DNA from: Zonotrichia leucophrys gambelii
Lineage: Eukaryota; Chordata; Aves; Passeriformes; Passerellidae
Reading direction: 5' to 3'
Assembly (NCBI RefSeq): GCF_028769735.1
Contig: NC_088200.1
Span: forward strand, 69,287,268 to 69,351,267
DNA: 64,000 bases
Shown one piece after another: positions 40,701 through 55,700 of this stretch. Position numbers and translations under genes: made by a program. The notes beneath the pieces were generated by a model. It saw only the letters and a list, made by a program, of their open reading frames with translations. It had not been told where the DNA came from and did no database searches. How positions within the stretch are numbered: the stretch's first letter is position 1; every line of letters starts with the position of its first letter.

Positions 40701-43700
40701 CCCAAGGCTGGCTGAAGCTGTAATATACAAGCAGGTGATGGGGTTGCCCACACTGAGTTAATGGAAGACCCCAGACCATGAACTGCCATTGGATCAAGAG
40801 AAGCATGCAAGGAACAAGCAAGGCACGTGAAGATCAGGCACACTGACAGTAAGGGATAAAGGGATTTCATTATTCAGGACACTCTCCAGGAATATCCAGC
40901 TTGAGCTGAAATTAACTGACTCTGCCTCAGAACCTAGGGTCTGAACTCATTTTAACAACTGAGAAAAAAATTTACTAGACTATAAAAACCCAAGGAAACA
41001 TGTCTCACACTGTAAGACAGCAGGATGTTGAACAATCAGGCTGCTTTCAGTTAGGCCAGCTACTCCCCAGCCACATTTTCTTAACCTACCATCTCCCCCA
41101 TGCCCAGCATGAATATGTACTGGTCTTTTTCAACTTAGGAAGGAAAATAACAAGTAAATACTACTTTCCTTACAATTTGCAAACATTTAACTCTAAAATA
41201 ACATTAGAACTTTTTCTAACCTATTTACCTGAGGCTCTAAGCTGGCCATGCAACTGTGTTCTCATTCCTGCGATGATTTGCATTGTGGCTGGAGACAGGA
41301 AGTTCTTTTCACAGAAGGCTCTCTCCCAGCCATCACTGCGTGCCTTCTGCCATGCCTGTAAAGAATAATTTTTTAACATCTGCACATTTGCCTACTAATT
41401 TAAATATCTAAAATTCAAAAATGCAGAGTTCTAAAAGCTACATTTATGTCACTAAAATTAACCAAAGTAAATGTATCGAATCTGATTTATTTAACTACTA
41501 GATTTTCCTTCCCCATTCCCTCACTGAAATATAATAATAATTTATTTTAAGTTCACTATGTTATTATAGAGATCAAGGTTGCTATTTTAAGTTACCCATG
41601 TAACAGGATATCAAGTGGCATCCTGCTGGAACTTACAGAATTTAATCAGGTTTGAAAAAGTCTGAGAAAATGTGTCCCTCAGAATGTGAGTCCAATATAC
41701 AGGAAGGCCATAGTCTACCACTCTATGTCCAGCCTGGCTGGTAGGTCATTTACTCCGATGCATGAGCAGTCCTTGTTCTGCAAGGATACCTGAAAAGCCC
41801 TGAGAAGCACCATGTGGTCGCTGAAGGTTCCCGCAGTGAAACGCTTCCTGCACAGCATGGCCGCCCGCTTCTGAGAGGCCAGCGCGGGCAGCACGAAGGG
41901 GTCTCGGTAGGCAAGAGCACAGACAATGGTCAGGACAGGATCCAGGCACTTCAAAACAACGGCGCACAACAGCATTTTACCGAGGTGTGGCTCCACTGGC
42001 AATTCAGTGAGATGATAACCAAGTTCAGTGAGATCTTCCCAAGGGTCCATGGCATCTATAGCCTGTTTGAAAAAAGAAAAAAGGTGGGGATGTAGGGAAA
42101 ATGGAAAGAAGGAGTGAGAGGGCAAAATTAATTTACAATGAAAGCAGAAAAGATATTAATTACATCACCTGGATTTGCTCCCAAATACTAAAGAAGCAAG
42201 TCAAACTAGTTTCAATTCAAGATTTTACAGTAATCCCTTCCTTTAACATGGAAAAATACATACACACACATACACACAAAATGAAAACAATCAAAAATTC
42301 AAAGCATCCTTAAGTAACTGAACAAGACTTTCAGTACAATTAAAAGTCAGTAAGATATGTTACCAAACCAGAAATACTACTTCAACACAACTCCCATCTG
42401 AATTGTATTCCCCTGCTGACCTTGAGCATTTGCAGAGCATTTTTCACAATTAAAGCTGGTGGAGGATCAGGAGCTTTCATAAGAAAGTCAACAACTGAAC
42501 AATTAATTGGAGCCAGAAGTTTTGTGTGTAAACAAAGCTCCTGCAAATTAAAAAGAAGAAAAATACTATTAAGGTTTGGGAAAGAGAAAATATTTACACA
42601 CCTTTTTGGAGTTATAAGTATGGTCTGGTGATAATACATTTTTTAGAATTTTTAACTTCTAAGTGAACACACACCTGAAGTGGCATTCTTAGAAGTTCTG
42701 GAGTCTGAAATTCCAACATATTCTCAAATCGGAGCCTACTGAAGAGACGAAAACAGACTCCAGGCTGACAGCGCCCAGCCCTGGAAAATAAAATGTGGGA
42801 AGCTGTGAAAATTAGAGTTTCTTTTTTAAAAAAACCCAACCAAACAAAAAACAACCAACACAAACTTAGAATACAAATGTAGAAGGTCTGAGGGAATGGT
42901 AATTTTGTTCTTAAGAGGAAGTGCCTCATATGAATTAAGAGTTTTCCAGTACATTAATTATTTTTGACAGTGTGGAAATTTATATAATTTTATTATAACA
43001 AAATACTTACAATTTTATTATAAGAAAAATCTGGACAAAAAAAGAAGCAAGACCTATCTAAATAAAGTGATATAATTTTGCTAACTTGAGATCAATCCAA
43101 ATCTCAGTCATCTTGCGCCACAGGGAACCTAAGTTGGAAACTTTGTTTCTTCCTCTTCAAATTCCCCAGTTAGAAGTCTAGATGTAAATGGTAAAATGAA
43201 GACCCAAAAACATGTGAATGAAGGAACAGAGACAGCAAATGCTCACAATTCATGCTCAAAAACCTGGAGGATAATGACAACATTTTATCTCCAAACAGGC
43301 ATTTGTTGCTGTCTACACACATAACTTCTCAGCCCTCACTCACTACGCTGGGAAGAATATGATCTTGAGCATCCTGGTGAATATACAAAGTCATGAATAC
43401 TCTGGAGCTGGTCAATAAAGAATCACTGCTCAGTGTCACTTCTAAAAAAGGGATGCCGAGATATCAATAAAAAACGAGCAGTAGGTAGTCCTTTGCCCAC
43501 AGACAAGTTACAGAGGCTGCTGGTGCTACATGGCAGAAAGAGGAATTATCTTCACAGGGGACAACAACCTAGACCTAATATAAGTTCTGGGACATTCTTG
43601 AGTGCTGCTTCTCTGTATCTTGGGAAATTAGTCCAAGAAAATACATGACTCTTCATTTACTGCTGAGAAGAAGTATTAACCATTGTTCAACATGACACTG

Positions 43701-46700
43701 GACTAGCCCAGAAAAATTACCCAGTGTGGCTGCTATAGGTTTGCAATTTACTCTTAATATATGGGATGGTGAATATCTGCAAAATAAAAATCAGTATGAA
43801 GCATTTATTACCTGCCTTTTCTCTGGATAGCACTGGCTTTTGAAATCCACACCATCTTCAGCATTGTAACACAACTCAGTGCATCAAAAGACTTCTATAA
43901 AAGCAGAGCAAGGAACATAAAACCACAATTAACCATGATACGTGAAATAAAAAGTTATTAATAAGCTTTTAACAGAAGTTCTTTGAAAAACAGAAAAAAT
44001 AATTTGAACTAACAACAGCAGCTTCTGGCACAAAGGTATGCTCTGAAGTACTTCCTTTCAATTGAATTTATAATACATGTTCTGCATTACCTTTGTGCCA
44101 CAGTTTCCTAAATTGAAGTTTTCTTTCTAGTCTCAGGAGGTAATTTTGAATCAATAAAAGATACAGACTGTATTGTGAATTATCACAAATCAGGAAAGAA
44201 ACATGTTGTTGTATTGATTAAAGTCTTCTTTGTCATACTTGGAAATCACATCCTTATTTTCTTACATTTGATGCAAAGTTCCAGAAATTTGGCATTATCT
44301 CTATGAATTTGGCATTATCTCTATGAAATCCAACTTCATTTTCAAAGACATAGGTCTTAAACTACCTCATCATACTCTATCTCCTTTCTTTCACATGTAA
44401 TTTGGGAATGGGCATTCAACTCATCATAAGCAATACTTAAAAACTTAATGGCTTCGATTTCGACTTGACACAATAGTAGGACAAAGGGAACTCCCAGTGT
44501 TCTCTTAAGTCTCAGAAAGTTGGTGGTCTCAACAGATGGACTTGTTTAAAACAACTAACAGAAACTATAAATTTTTACAAAGTACATTAGCATATCAATC
44601 TACAACAGTTTTTACAAGGTTTATCCAAAGCTAATTATTTACAGTATTTGTCATAAAATAAATGTCAAAACTTCTGTGATCTTTGTTGCTTGACATGCAC
44701 TAGCTGTCACCCTACTATAAGACAACAGTCCTCTAAAATTTACCTATTATGTATTGTAGAATAACACTAGGAAGTTTACTTGTCACAGAAAGTTTTAACC
44801 AATCATACCTCTTTCACCTTGCCTGAGTCAATAACAAATACAACATCATTGACTGTTATGCTGGTTTCTGCTATATTTGTAGAAAGAATCTGCAAATAAA
44901 ACAACCAAAAATGTAGTTAAAAGCAAAGACAAAAGAGATTCATACAGTATCTGATAAAGTCCTCCAAAACTTACTATTTTGCGCACACCAGGAGGTGGAG
45001 TTATAAGTACTTTCTTCTGATCCGAAGTCTGCATATTTGAATGAAGCATGAAAACCTGGTATCTAGTGCAAGACAAAGAGTACATTGAAGTATTTTTAAA
45101 AGACACAATGAAAACTTCAACCGTAAGAACCAGAGGCTTTACCTGTATGCATTGTCAGCAAATCTCCTGTCATCAAATAGAATACGGTCCCTCAGGCTAA
45201 CTATCTCATCATATCCAGGAAGAAATATTAAAATTGCTCCTGAAAAAGAAGGTCGTTGGCAGAGTTAAGCAGCAAATTCACTTAAAATACACATCAGTAC
45301 TGTGCAGAGTAGCATTTGGAAGGTTTTACCTATTTAGTGTTTCCAAAAGAAGGGCAGGATTTACCAAAGGCTGAAAGTACAGTCATTTATTGGGAGTTTG
45401 TGTTTATACTTACCGGTCTCAGAACTGTGACAGATGTTATAAAGTAAGTGCATAATAAGGTCAAGATCCACTTTTTCATCATCAAAACTGTGATGATAAG
45501 CTGTCAACAGCTCTCTGTCCTCTGCACTAAGGTCACTACCACTTGTTCGGACCAGGGAACTTTCATCCAGATTTCCAAATCCTGCTGAAGCACTAAAATA
45601 GAAAAATGCACAGACCAGAGTCAAGGCTGCTTGTTTCAGGTTTGCATTCAGCCAGCAAGTAAACTTAGATCAACACCAACAAGACTATTCCTTTCAAATT
45701 TAAATTTTAAAGAGTAGCAGAACAGCATCTTCAAAATACTGTTACTGTTCAGTGATATAAGTAAAAGCCAACAAAGCATGAAACTTCAATTTTTAGCATA
45801 ACTTCACTTTTCTTACTCTTTATTGAAACACAGCCATAAGCAAAGTGCCAGAATTCAAAGTATAAAGACACTACCTGTTTACCTGTTAAATAAAAAGTAT
45901 TTAAAAGAAATGTTTCCCCAAATGTTTTCCTCAAATGAACAGGTACTACGCAAATGGAAACTACACTAAAAAGTGCTCTAAAAATACTGGTCTCTACCAA
46001 ACAATAACTGAACTATAACTGTAAGGTAATCAGAAACCAATTCTTAAATGACCTAGTGTAAATGTTACTTCTATAAAATTTCTTTAATATGGCTACTATG
46101 TATATACAACAATGTACAGATAAAAACACAACAGGTTTGTTTCCTAAATAAGCATCTAAATTAAAATGGTACACAGTAGAATCATTATCTCTATTTATCT
46201 AAGTCAGTATATTCATATCCTGCCTAGACATATAATCATGATAGCAATGCCCATATCAAAATGATAAAAATAACAATATGAAAGAAGTCTACACAACTCT
46301 AACTACATTTAACCTAGGATTTGCAAACATAATCAATGAAATACACTGAATACAAAAACCCTTTTTTTATTAAGAGCATCTTTTTGAAACATTCCTGGTC
46401 TCAAATAAATCCTGCTATTTAGGTCAGATTTAAAGGCATAAAAAGCTAAAAATTGTTCTGATTAGAAGACAAAATTCCAATTTCCCTTTAACATTTCCCT
46501 TCAACTGTTTCTGCAAAGTAGTTATAGCTTACCTGTAGGATTCCAACAGGTCAACAACCTCGGTCTGTCCAAAGTGCTTAGCCCAGTCCACAGCCATCCT
46601 GACAGAATACACAAAAAATCTTTCTTAAACTTCTCGCTTCAAAAGACACACAGCCTAAGACTCTGAATTAAGAATGCAATTTATAATTTCCAGAATAAAA

Positions 46701-49700
46701 TGTGATAAACAGAACTTAGAAAATGCTTTGAATGTCAAAATTTACTATTGCATATAGTAGTCTATTAAGTTAGCAATTAGAATTTTCTTCAACATTTAAA
46801 CTTTCTCATTTGTATATTGACAAATGAATCTGTGTTTTGGTTTGTCTGTTTGTTTTTACCAGCCATTAGAAGATCTGCAGTGGATATTTGCTCCCATACT
46901 GATCAGCTGCTCTACTTGACTCAAAAAGCCTCTCCCTGAAGCAATCATTAGTGCAGTCGCACTGGTTTCACTGTGCCTATAATCAACTGAGAATTACAAA
47001 TAAATAAATAAATAAACAAATAAACCAGCAAACCAGATAAAAACATTCTTACTTTTGCACCTAAATGAGGTATGAATGTGGCTTACATGACTTTTAAAAT
47101 CTAGGCCAGAGAGAATTTGTTTTCTGACTTCATCCCACCATTCAGTTTGCATGAATTTAACACCACTTTAGACACGCTGCAACATCTGTTAATACTTCAA
47201 AACAAGTACAAACAAAAAAATAACTAAACAATTCATTAATTCTGATAATTCTATTCACTTTTCCAATAGGCATCAGAATTCAAACTTAACAACATTTGAA
47301 ACTGGAGATAAAGCAGCCACAGAAATTCAAGTCATTTGTTATTGTTTTTTTCGTATGTTATAAGATGACAGACTTACCACTGACATTTTCATTTAAAATG
47401 AGATGGAACACCTGAGCAAAGGCATCAATATCTTTATGCAACCAGATGTCAGAAAGACAAGAATCCATTTCTTTTATTAACCACAGTTCAAGGCAATTCA
47501 CATCTTTTTCAGTCTGAAGAGGAAAAACAGTATTGAAAGATGGATGTCTTCCAAGATTTATCTTTATTCTCCTATATTACACATGAAAAAACTGAACAGT
47601 TGCTTTTCCAAGCAGCAATCAGAAATCCAGCATTCAGGTACCAGTTAAAGCATTTGTTGTATCAAGCAAGTACTTTAAGCAATGGCAGTTCAGCTATTTA
47701 AGCTGAAGAGAAGTTGTGCACAAACCATTTTAAGTGAAAAGCACACTTAGGCTAGAGTAGTTCTTGATAACTTCAAAAAAATATCTACAAGATATGTTAA
47801 TACCTTTCAAGAAATTCTACAGGACTAGTATCTTTGGAAAACAGTTTTTAAACCAGATTTAAACACATTTTCCAACAAAAGAAAAAACTTACCAGTTGAT
47901 TAAATACTGCGTCACCATCATCACCCAAAAGACTACACTCTTCAGCTGCCCTTGGGACAAACCTTGGTCTCGCAGGTTCCAGCTTAGTATTATTTTCTTG
48001 AGCAGCACACCACTCAGTCAAAGTGCTTTGCTGTTTTTCTTCTGCAACACATAAAGGATTTCCATGAAAAGTTTTACAGCCATCCTAATTATCCATTAAT
48101 TTCAGTTTAAAAAAATTGCATTATCTAATGCCAAAGTTTAAACTGTTTGATCTCTTATATAATCTAGAACATTGTTACCAGTCCAATATAAATTCCATGA
48201 TTAAGGGCACCTAAAGTGCACCATGGCAAAAATCTACTATAAGAACAAGGTAAGAAAGACCACTTGGTTGCTTAAACCATTAAGCCTGCAACTTGCTGTA
48301 TCCAAACGAGATTCCTAAGTAGCTTCTACACAATTCTCAATTCAGATGTTTCTCCAGAAGTGAAATGCCAAAGAGCAGTGATATAACTCTTACATGTAAC
48401 AACTAATCCTTGCGTACCAATAAAAGAAACAGTAGAAGCCATCAGTGCCCCAACTGAGCTTTTCTACCTACCGTGATCAGAGCTGAGCATCATGATAAAT
48501 ATGTAGTTAGGATTGCATGTTACAGCTTTGGGATTGGCCTTTTCAAAAATTTTTTAATACTCATGAAGATAATTACTTTCAGCTGTCAGAAAAATTTCTC
48601 AAATATTGTAATCAATACACCCAAATACTTAATCAATTGAAAAGAATCCCCTATATTTAGTTCAAGTGTTACTGGAGGAGTAACAAGGAGCAACTGCTCC
48701 TTGAACTAAATACGTTAAATGCATCCATGTCTGAAGAATGCACTTAAAAATGTTAATAGTAGAAAGCACTTTTGTGCAAGACACACAAAATCCTGCATTC
48801 TCTAATGGCCACATTTAAATTTGTGCCTAAATGTCAGCATATTGTATCTTATGTTTCTATAGTGATCATGTGGGCAAAGCCCCACGCATTATGCAGTTCT
48901 ACTTCATAATAATTAGGAAAAAATGCAAAATTTATCAACTAAAAGAAGTAAGAATATAGCCACTGAAAGTAAAAATACTTTTTTCAATCACAATTTACGT
49001 CAACAATGTAAAACAGAGTTTTAAAGATACGTGCTGTCATCTAACAGTCTCATTTAAAAATCTGACTTTAGAATTTTAACAGAGAATCACTTTACTTGTT
49101 CAATCAATCAATCAATCAATCAATCAAGTAAACTCACTGTCAAGACATAACAATCAACAAGTCCACCAACCTTGCGGCTTCTCTTTTTTGTACTTTACCA
49201 TCTCTTCGTTTGTATACCCAGTACTTCGTAAAATGTCCTCCAAAAACATCTCTTTAACTTCAAAAGGTCTTCCTTGGACTAAAAGTAGAAATAATTCAAG
49301 AAAGATTAGATATTCCCAAGCTTTGCTTGAAGAACATTACTTCTTAAAAACAGTTTTTATAGACAAGAAAGTGAATTAAACATGATTAGGGCCAGATTTA
49401 ATGAATTCTTATATTCCTTGGAAGGTCTTGTAAGGGTATCTTCACTTGAGATTATCTTCTTTAAGTGACTGGGATGTAAAAAAAAATTCAAAAGGGAAAT
49501 GTCAGGTGCATACCATGTTTTTCATTAACCTCTTCAATTCTATTAAGTGTAAATAGCAAGAGATGTAAGATGGACAGTTATTTACTGCAATTTTATCAAA
49601 TGAGAAGAAAATAGTCACTTTTGTTTAGGCGTACTAAGAAAAAATCACTGTGTCGGCAACCTGAATTCCTCAATATAAGAGCAATTAAGACAGTTTCAGT

Positions 49701-52700
49701 GTAAGATCCCACAAGCAGACTGCCATGTCTGTATTCAGACACTACCTCCTTTCATGAGAAGTATACAAGGAGATGGACTTCTCTCAATATCTTTAATTAC
49801 TGCAGCCAATTTTGGCTTTCTTTGCTGGCCACTTCCATGTCTTTCTCTCCTAAGAACTTACTCTGATTTCTCTTTTAACATCACTGTTTTCTAGACCTTA
49901 TTTATGGATATCAAATTATGTTTCTACACAGGAAGAATTCATATCTATTTTAGGTTCCTTAGCAGACACTTACCACAACTAAGTTTAAATCACCTAGGAT
50001 TTATCTCTCCTTCAGGAAGAACAAGCTACAGTTCACATATTTTCAGAAGCTGTCATAAAGGAAGTCTTCTAACACTAATCACAAATTATGTATTCTACAG
50101 AAACCCGCAACTAAAAAATATTGGTTTCTGTGGTCAGGACTGTGTCAACTATACTGCTGAAGAATCAAAGCTTTTTCATTATATGAATGGATAAGTTATC
50201 TAAACCCTCTTTTCTTCATTCTTAAATCAGCAAAATTGGAAAAAGCATCTTTTCAATTGTGATTATCCTGTGAAGTCCAGTATGTGATAATAGTGTAACT
50301 AATGCAGTAAACTGAAGAAAGAGACAGTAGCCAGAATTTCCAAAATAAATCTATCAATCTAAAAGGATGAGAAGCTGCAAAAAAAGTAAACTGGAAAGCC
50401 ACACAAAAATTACAATGAGATTTTTTTCCTCCAAAAAAATATTGCCAAATATTAAAATCAAATGTAACTTCCAGATTCATGCCTCCAACAAGCTGCAAGC
50501 CTTATTTTCCTAGGCAATAATTTAAACCTGAAAACCAGAAATGAACACTTTTATGTGTAAATAAGAAAAAATAATGCTTTCTCATTAACGTCCCATAAAA
50601 TTAACCAATGACTTGTGTAAAAAATTCTTAAGCAAAGAATCATATGATTAAAACATGTATCCCAATTTGCCTAGGACTGCATTTCTGAAATGGATAGATT
50701 TATGTGAGTTTTGTCCTCTAACTAGAGCAATCTATGAGGCCAGAATTACAGTCTACTGGAATATACTAAGAGATATCACACTCCTGTAAATCCTAGGGTC
50801 TGTATCGCTATGCAGACCAGCATTTTAGAACCTTCTCCTCCTTGAACTGAACACAGATGGGACCAGGACATCCCTGCATTTACAGAATATCCATTGAATA
50901 AAACCTCCCTCTGAGGTAGATGCAAATAATTAAGAAATAAAAAACATAAGTAAACAAGGAACAACCACTGCTGGTAACTGTAAGCGTATTTATCACCTGC
51001 CTTTACTCAGAATTGTTTGGTACAGTTCAGTTAACAGTTATCTAGCAGTCTCAGGGCAGGTATACTGAGATTTAAGAATTTACTTAAATACTTACTGTGT
51101 ATTACTGGGCAACGTCCAAAATACCTAATAAAGAGGTCTGCATCTAGAGCAGCACTAGAAATAATTAGTTTTAAATTAGCTTGGCTTTGCAACACATCTC
51201 TCAGTTTTATAAGTAAGAAGTCACTGAACCTATCCCTCTCATGTACTTCATCCTGTATGAAAGAAAAACAAACAAAAAAAAGAACGTCTAAACATCACAG
51301 ATCCAAGATCATAACTTTTCACAAACATAATTTTTTTTTTTTAATTAAAACATGTAATTTGGTGGTACACTGCAGAGGTATTAAAATGTTTAACTTCATA
51401 ATGATTTTTTTAAAAACTTAAAAGTAAAAAAAAACTTCAAAAAGTTTTATAATGGTATCAGAGTCGATTGCATTGTAATGAACAACCCATCTCAGACCTT
51501 AATTTCAGAGATCAAAAAGAGCATCTGAAACTTCTAATTCTTGCACTTCAATCTCATTTTCAAGATAAAGCCACAAACTGCAAATCCTAAAATCTTATTT
51601 CAATAAAATTACCCTTAACAACTGATAAGAATTAAAAAAAAATGATACCACATAATGATAAAAAAGATGGCTTTCTTAGATCCAATAAATTATGCACAAA
51701 GCTTATCATTAAGGCACATGTCTGATTAATTATCTTTGCCTATCTTCTGTTTAGTTTTATATTCTGAATGTATGAATCAAGAACAAGATTTGCAGGCTGA
51801 AGTCAAGAATGCACAAACCATTCTTCTGCTTTTTTCCTCCTTGGTAAACGGACAGCCACCTAAACTTATCAAGGCTTTTTCTTTTTCAGCAGTGGAGAAC
51901 TTGCAGTAAACACTCTGGTTCCACTGACTTAACAAACTCCACAATAGGAAGTTCATCTAATCATACGTGAAGTTAAATAATTTGCTAGAAATTAGACTAC
52001 GTTTTATGTTGAAAACATTGGGCAAACAAAGGGACTGCAAACTTGGTACTGCAAAATCAAGTACATGATAGCAGAAATTCTGACACACTTGTACTGAAGC
52101 TTCCTAAGGCTTTTCTGCTGACTGAGGAAATTCAGAAAAATTTTGACCTCTACCCTCCACAATCACATCACAATTACAAAATTAACTGTTGACAAAAACC
52201 TAATATAAGATGTTTTTTACAAGAAAAAACAACAAACCCCAGAAAAATATGTATATTACAATAAAAAAAATCAGTAACTCTTTAAAGTTAATTCAGATTC
52301 TAACTTAACAGAAACACCTTAAATATCATCAAATTAATACAGAAAACGAGGGCCTCATCTTCCAATTAAGAAACAATACATCCTGCTCCACCTCACACGA
52401 AATACAAGATCCTTACCACAATGATATGTGTCACGGTTGACAGGGCGCTGTCTCCTGCCATCAGCGTGCGAAGCAGTATGCCATTAGTGCAAAAGGTTAC
52501 CAGAGTCTTTGGAGAAATCCTAGTGAACAGTGAACAAAGATGCTTCTGCTTTTTTCATCATTTAAATGCTGCTAGCTTTCCACTAGTTACTGAAAATTAA
52601 AGATTGAAAGGCTCCTCACCAGAAGTGGAATCACAGTTCTGTCACGCATACTTTTTGTTCATAAATTATGCCTGTTCCCTGAGAGTTCTTAAGGATTCTT

Positions 52701-55700
52701 AGTGCTAATGCTCAAAAGCTTCAGACAAGTGATTAATAAACAAGGAGAGATTCATTTTTTCTAAATTAATAAGCAAGTGAAATAGAATCTGGAGAACCTT
52801 GCCATGTTGTTTGTATTAATTTACTGGAAAATCCAGTGTGGACTGCCTTGAAAAAACGGATTACAATTCTTCCAAATACCCTCAGATATAGTCTTTGTCT
52901 ACATGTGGTCGGTTGACCGTGGCTGAATGCCAGACACTCACCCAGGCTGCTCCATCCCTCTCCTTCTCAGCTGGACAGGGGAGAAGGAATTCAACAAAAG
53001 GTTCAAGGGTCAAGGTAAGGACAGGGAGAGATCACTCACCAGTTACCACCATGGGCAAAACAGACTTGACTTACACAACCTGGTTTAGTATACTACCAAT
53101 TAAATCCAAGTAGGATAATGAGAAATAGAATCAAATGTTACAAAACCCCCTGCCACCTTGCCCTTCTTCCCAGGTTTAACTTCCATTTTTCTCTAATTCC
53201 TACCCCTCAGTACACAGGGGGACATGCAACGGAGGCCGTGGTCAATTCACACCTTGTCTCTGCTGCTCCTTCCTCCTCACAGGAGGGATTTCTCATTCTT
53301 CACAGAATGCTCCAATGTAGGTCCCTCCCATGTGGTGCAATCCTTCAGGAACAGACTGCTCCAGCATGGGACTGCCATGGGTTCACAAGTCTCATCAGCA
53401 AAATTGCTCCAGTGAAAACTCCACTCTCTGTAGGGCCATATGTCCTGCAAGGAGCCTGCTCCACACAGGCTTCCCACTGGGTCACAACCTCCTTTGGACA
53501 ACCACCTGCTCTAGTATTAGGGTCCTCCACAGGCTGCAGGAGGACTGCTCCACTGTGGACTTCCACGGGCTGCAGGGGAACATCCTCCCACACTACAGTC
53601 TTCACACAGGCTGGATGAGAATCTCAACTCTGGCACCTGGAGCACCTCCTGCCACTCCTTTGGCACTGACCTTGGTGTCTGAAAAACTATTCCTCTCAAA
53701 TATTCACAATCCTCTCTTTCTACTGCTGTGCAGATTTTCTTCTCCAATACGCTGCTCCAGAGTCATGCCCACTGTTGCCGATGGGCTCAGCCTCAGCTAG
53801 AAGTGGGCAACGCTTACAGCCAACAGCCAGAGGCTTTATCAGACACATGGGAAGCTTCTTGTCACAAAAAACACCTCCCTCACTACCAAAACATTGCTAT
53901 ACAAACACAATACACTATACTTGACAGAATCTCAAAGATAAGCTGAACCTTTTCAAACACTTTGATTTTTCAAGAATCTAAAGTTCTTTAAAAGTACCAA
54001 CTACCTGTGGCAGTTCTAGCTGTGCAAGTAAAAAGAGCAATTACTTCCTCCAACAGTGACACTAAGTACTGAAAACTATAGAGTACTAAACAAAGGAACA
54101 CACATACATATGTCTTTATTTCAAGTATGTAATTCATTTTTCAATTCAAAAATACTCCTACATGTTGAATTCAGGGAACACATACCAGATGGAAGTGCTT
54201 TACTTTTTTAACCTCTTCTCTCTTTTTCATCAGCTTTCTAGAAATCACCCCCGCTGTCTAACACTAAAACATAAAAAAACAGATTTCTGTGTTACTGCAA
54301 ACACTTCCATCCAACACTTTTTGCCAAGATGGAAATAGTGCCATCTCTCCCTTTTGCTCTTTCTCAAGTGAACTCTTTGGTTCTTCTGCACTGCTTCCAG
54401 TAATTCTTCCAGCTTACCTATACTTTGTTTTCTTCATACAGCATAATTCTTCCACACAATAATCATCCCCCTTACTTGCAATTAACCTTTACTTGCTCTT
54501 CTAATCTTCTAATGCTCTTCTTCTAGCCTTGTGGCCTTCAGCATGCATAACAAAATTCTTCAACTTGGCTTTGCTGTTGCAGTGCATTCATTTTCATTAG
54601 AAATTTATTATCCTCATCCAAATAAGCAACATCATCGGCCATACCTTTTGCCATCTTCCTCTCAATTGTATCCCAGCTGATGCCCATTCCTAAAAATCCC
54701 ACTATTTACACAATTCAAAGATTTTAGAAACCCTACTATGTTTTAGGAGCAAATTCTTCAGGTCATCTAGAATTTCTGCTTTTATTTTAAACATAAAAGA
54801 TAAACAGAGTAAATTTAACCCAAAGCAGATTGTTAAAGCTCAATGTCATTGTTCACTTTCCAATTTTGTTGTTTTCCGTCTTCTCTGCCCTATAAACTCT
54901 CCCCACATAGCTTTTGTCACCAGCACACTGGTCTTCCTAGCTATTTTCAAATCTTGCAGAACTTTTGGATTTATCAATGTTAAAAGTAGAGAGGATAAAG
55001 ATATCCACACACATACTCCCTAGAAAAAATCAAGAGAAAGCACTTACAGTTCAGTTCTATAGAACTCACTGCATGAAACTGCGTAATACAGAAGAAAAAA
55101 CATCCTTTTCAACTCTTAAGCATTCATTACCCAAAATAACAAATCCTACTTATCCTACACAGTGATGTTTTACTGGGCTGCAAACCAAATACACTGTAGT
55201 TTAAATAACCAAGACACAAAACACTAATACCAGATCAACTGACTTGAAAAAATGTTATCAGTACCTGCTTTCTAATCGGATCTGATAACCAACTGTCTGT
55301 CCAATCTTTTCTCTTCTTTCTGCTGCCACTCTTTCAGCCACAGCAAGTGCTGCCAAACGTCTTGGCTGAGTGCAAAATATACGGCAGGGAGTTCCATTTT
55401 TGTGACAGTCATCAAGAATAAACTGGGGGATCTGTAAAGAAGTGGTTTAAATGCATTTTTTAGTTTTTTAGACTCATGACTTTTTTACCACAATGAAACA
55501 ATTTAACTGCACCTCAGTACTATACACATTGCAAAACTATTCACAATAGGATTATCATTGCAAACATACCTGAAGTGGCAAAAAAGGCCAGAAAAGACAA
55601 TTTTGTCTATTAAGTTTCATCTCTTTCAAACAAAACACAGCAACAAAAACAAGAAAACCCAACCAACCAAATGCTGAAGTTCTCTCCCCTGCTTCAGGGA

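Noticed and set aside
53118..53800. Overlapping ORFs of up to 166 codons on both strands
   Set aside because: They fall in the degenerate internal repeats of the solo LTR in intron 5; frames on both strands open equally, as expected from the repeat.
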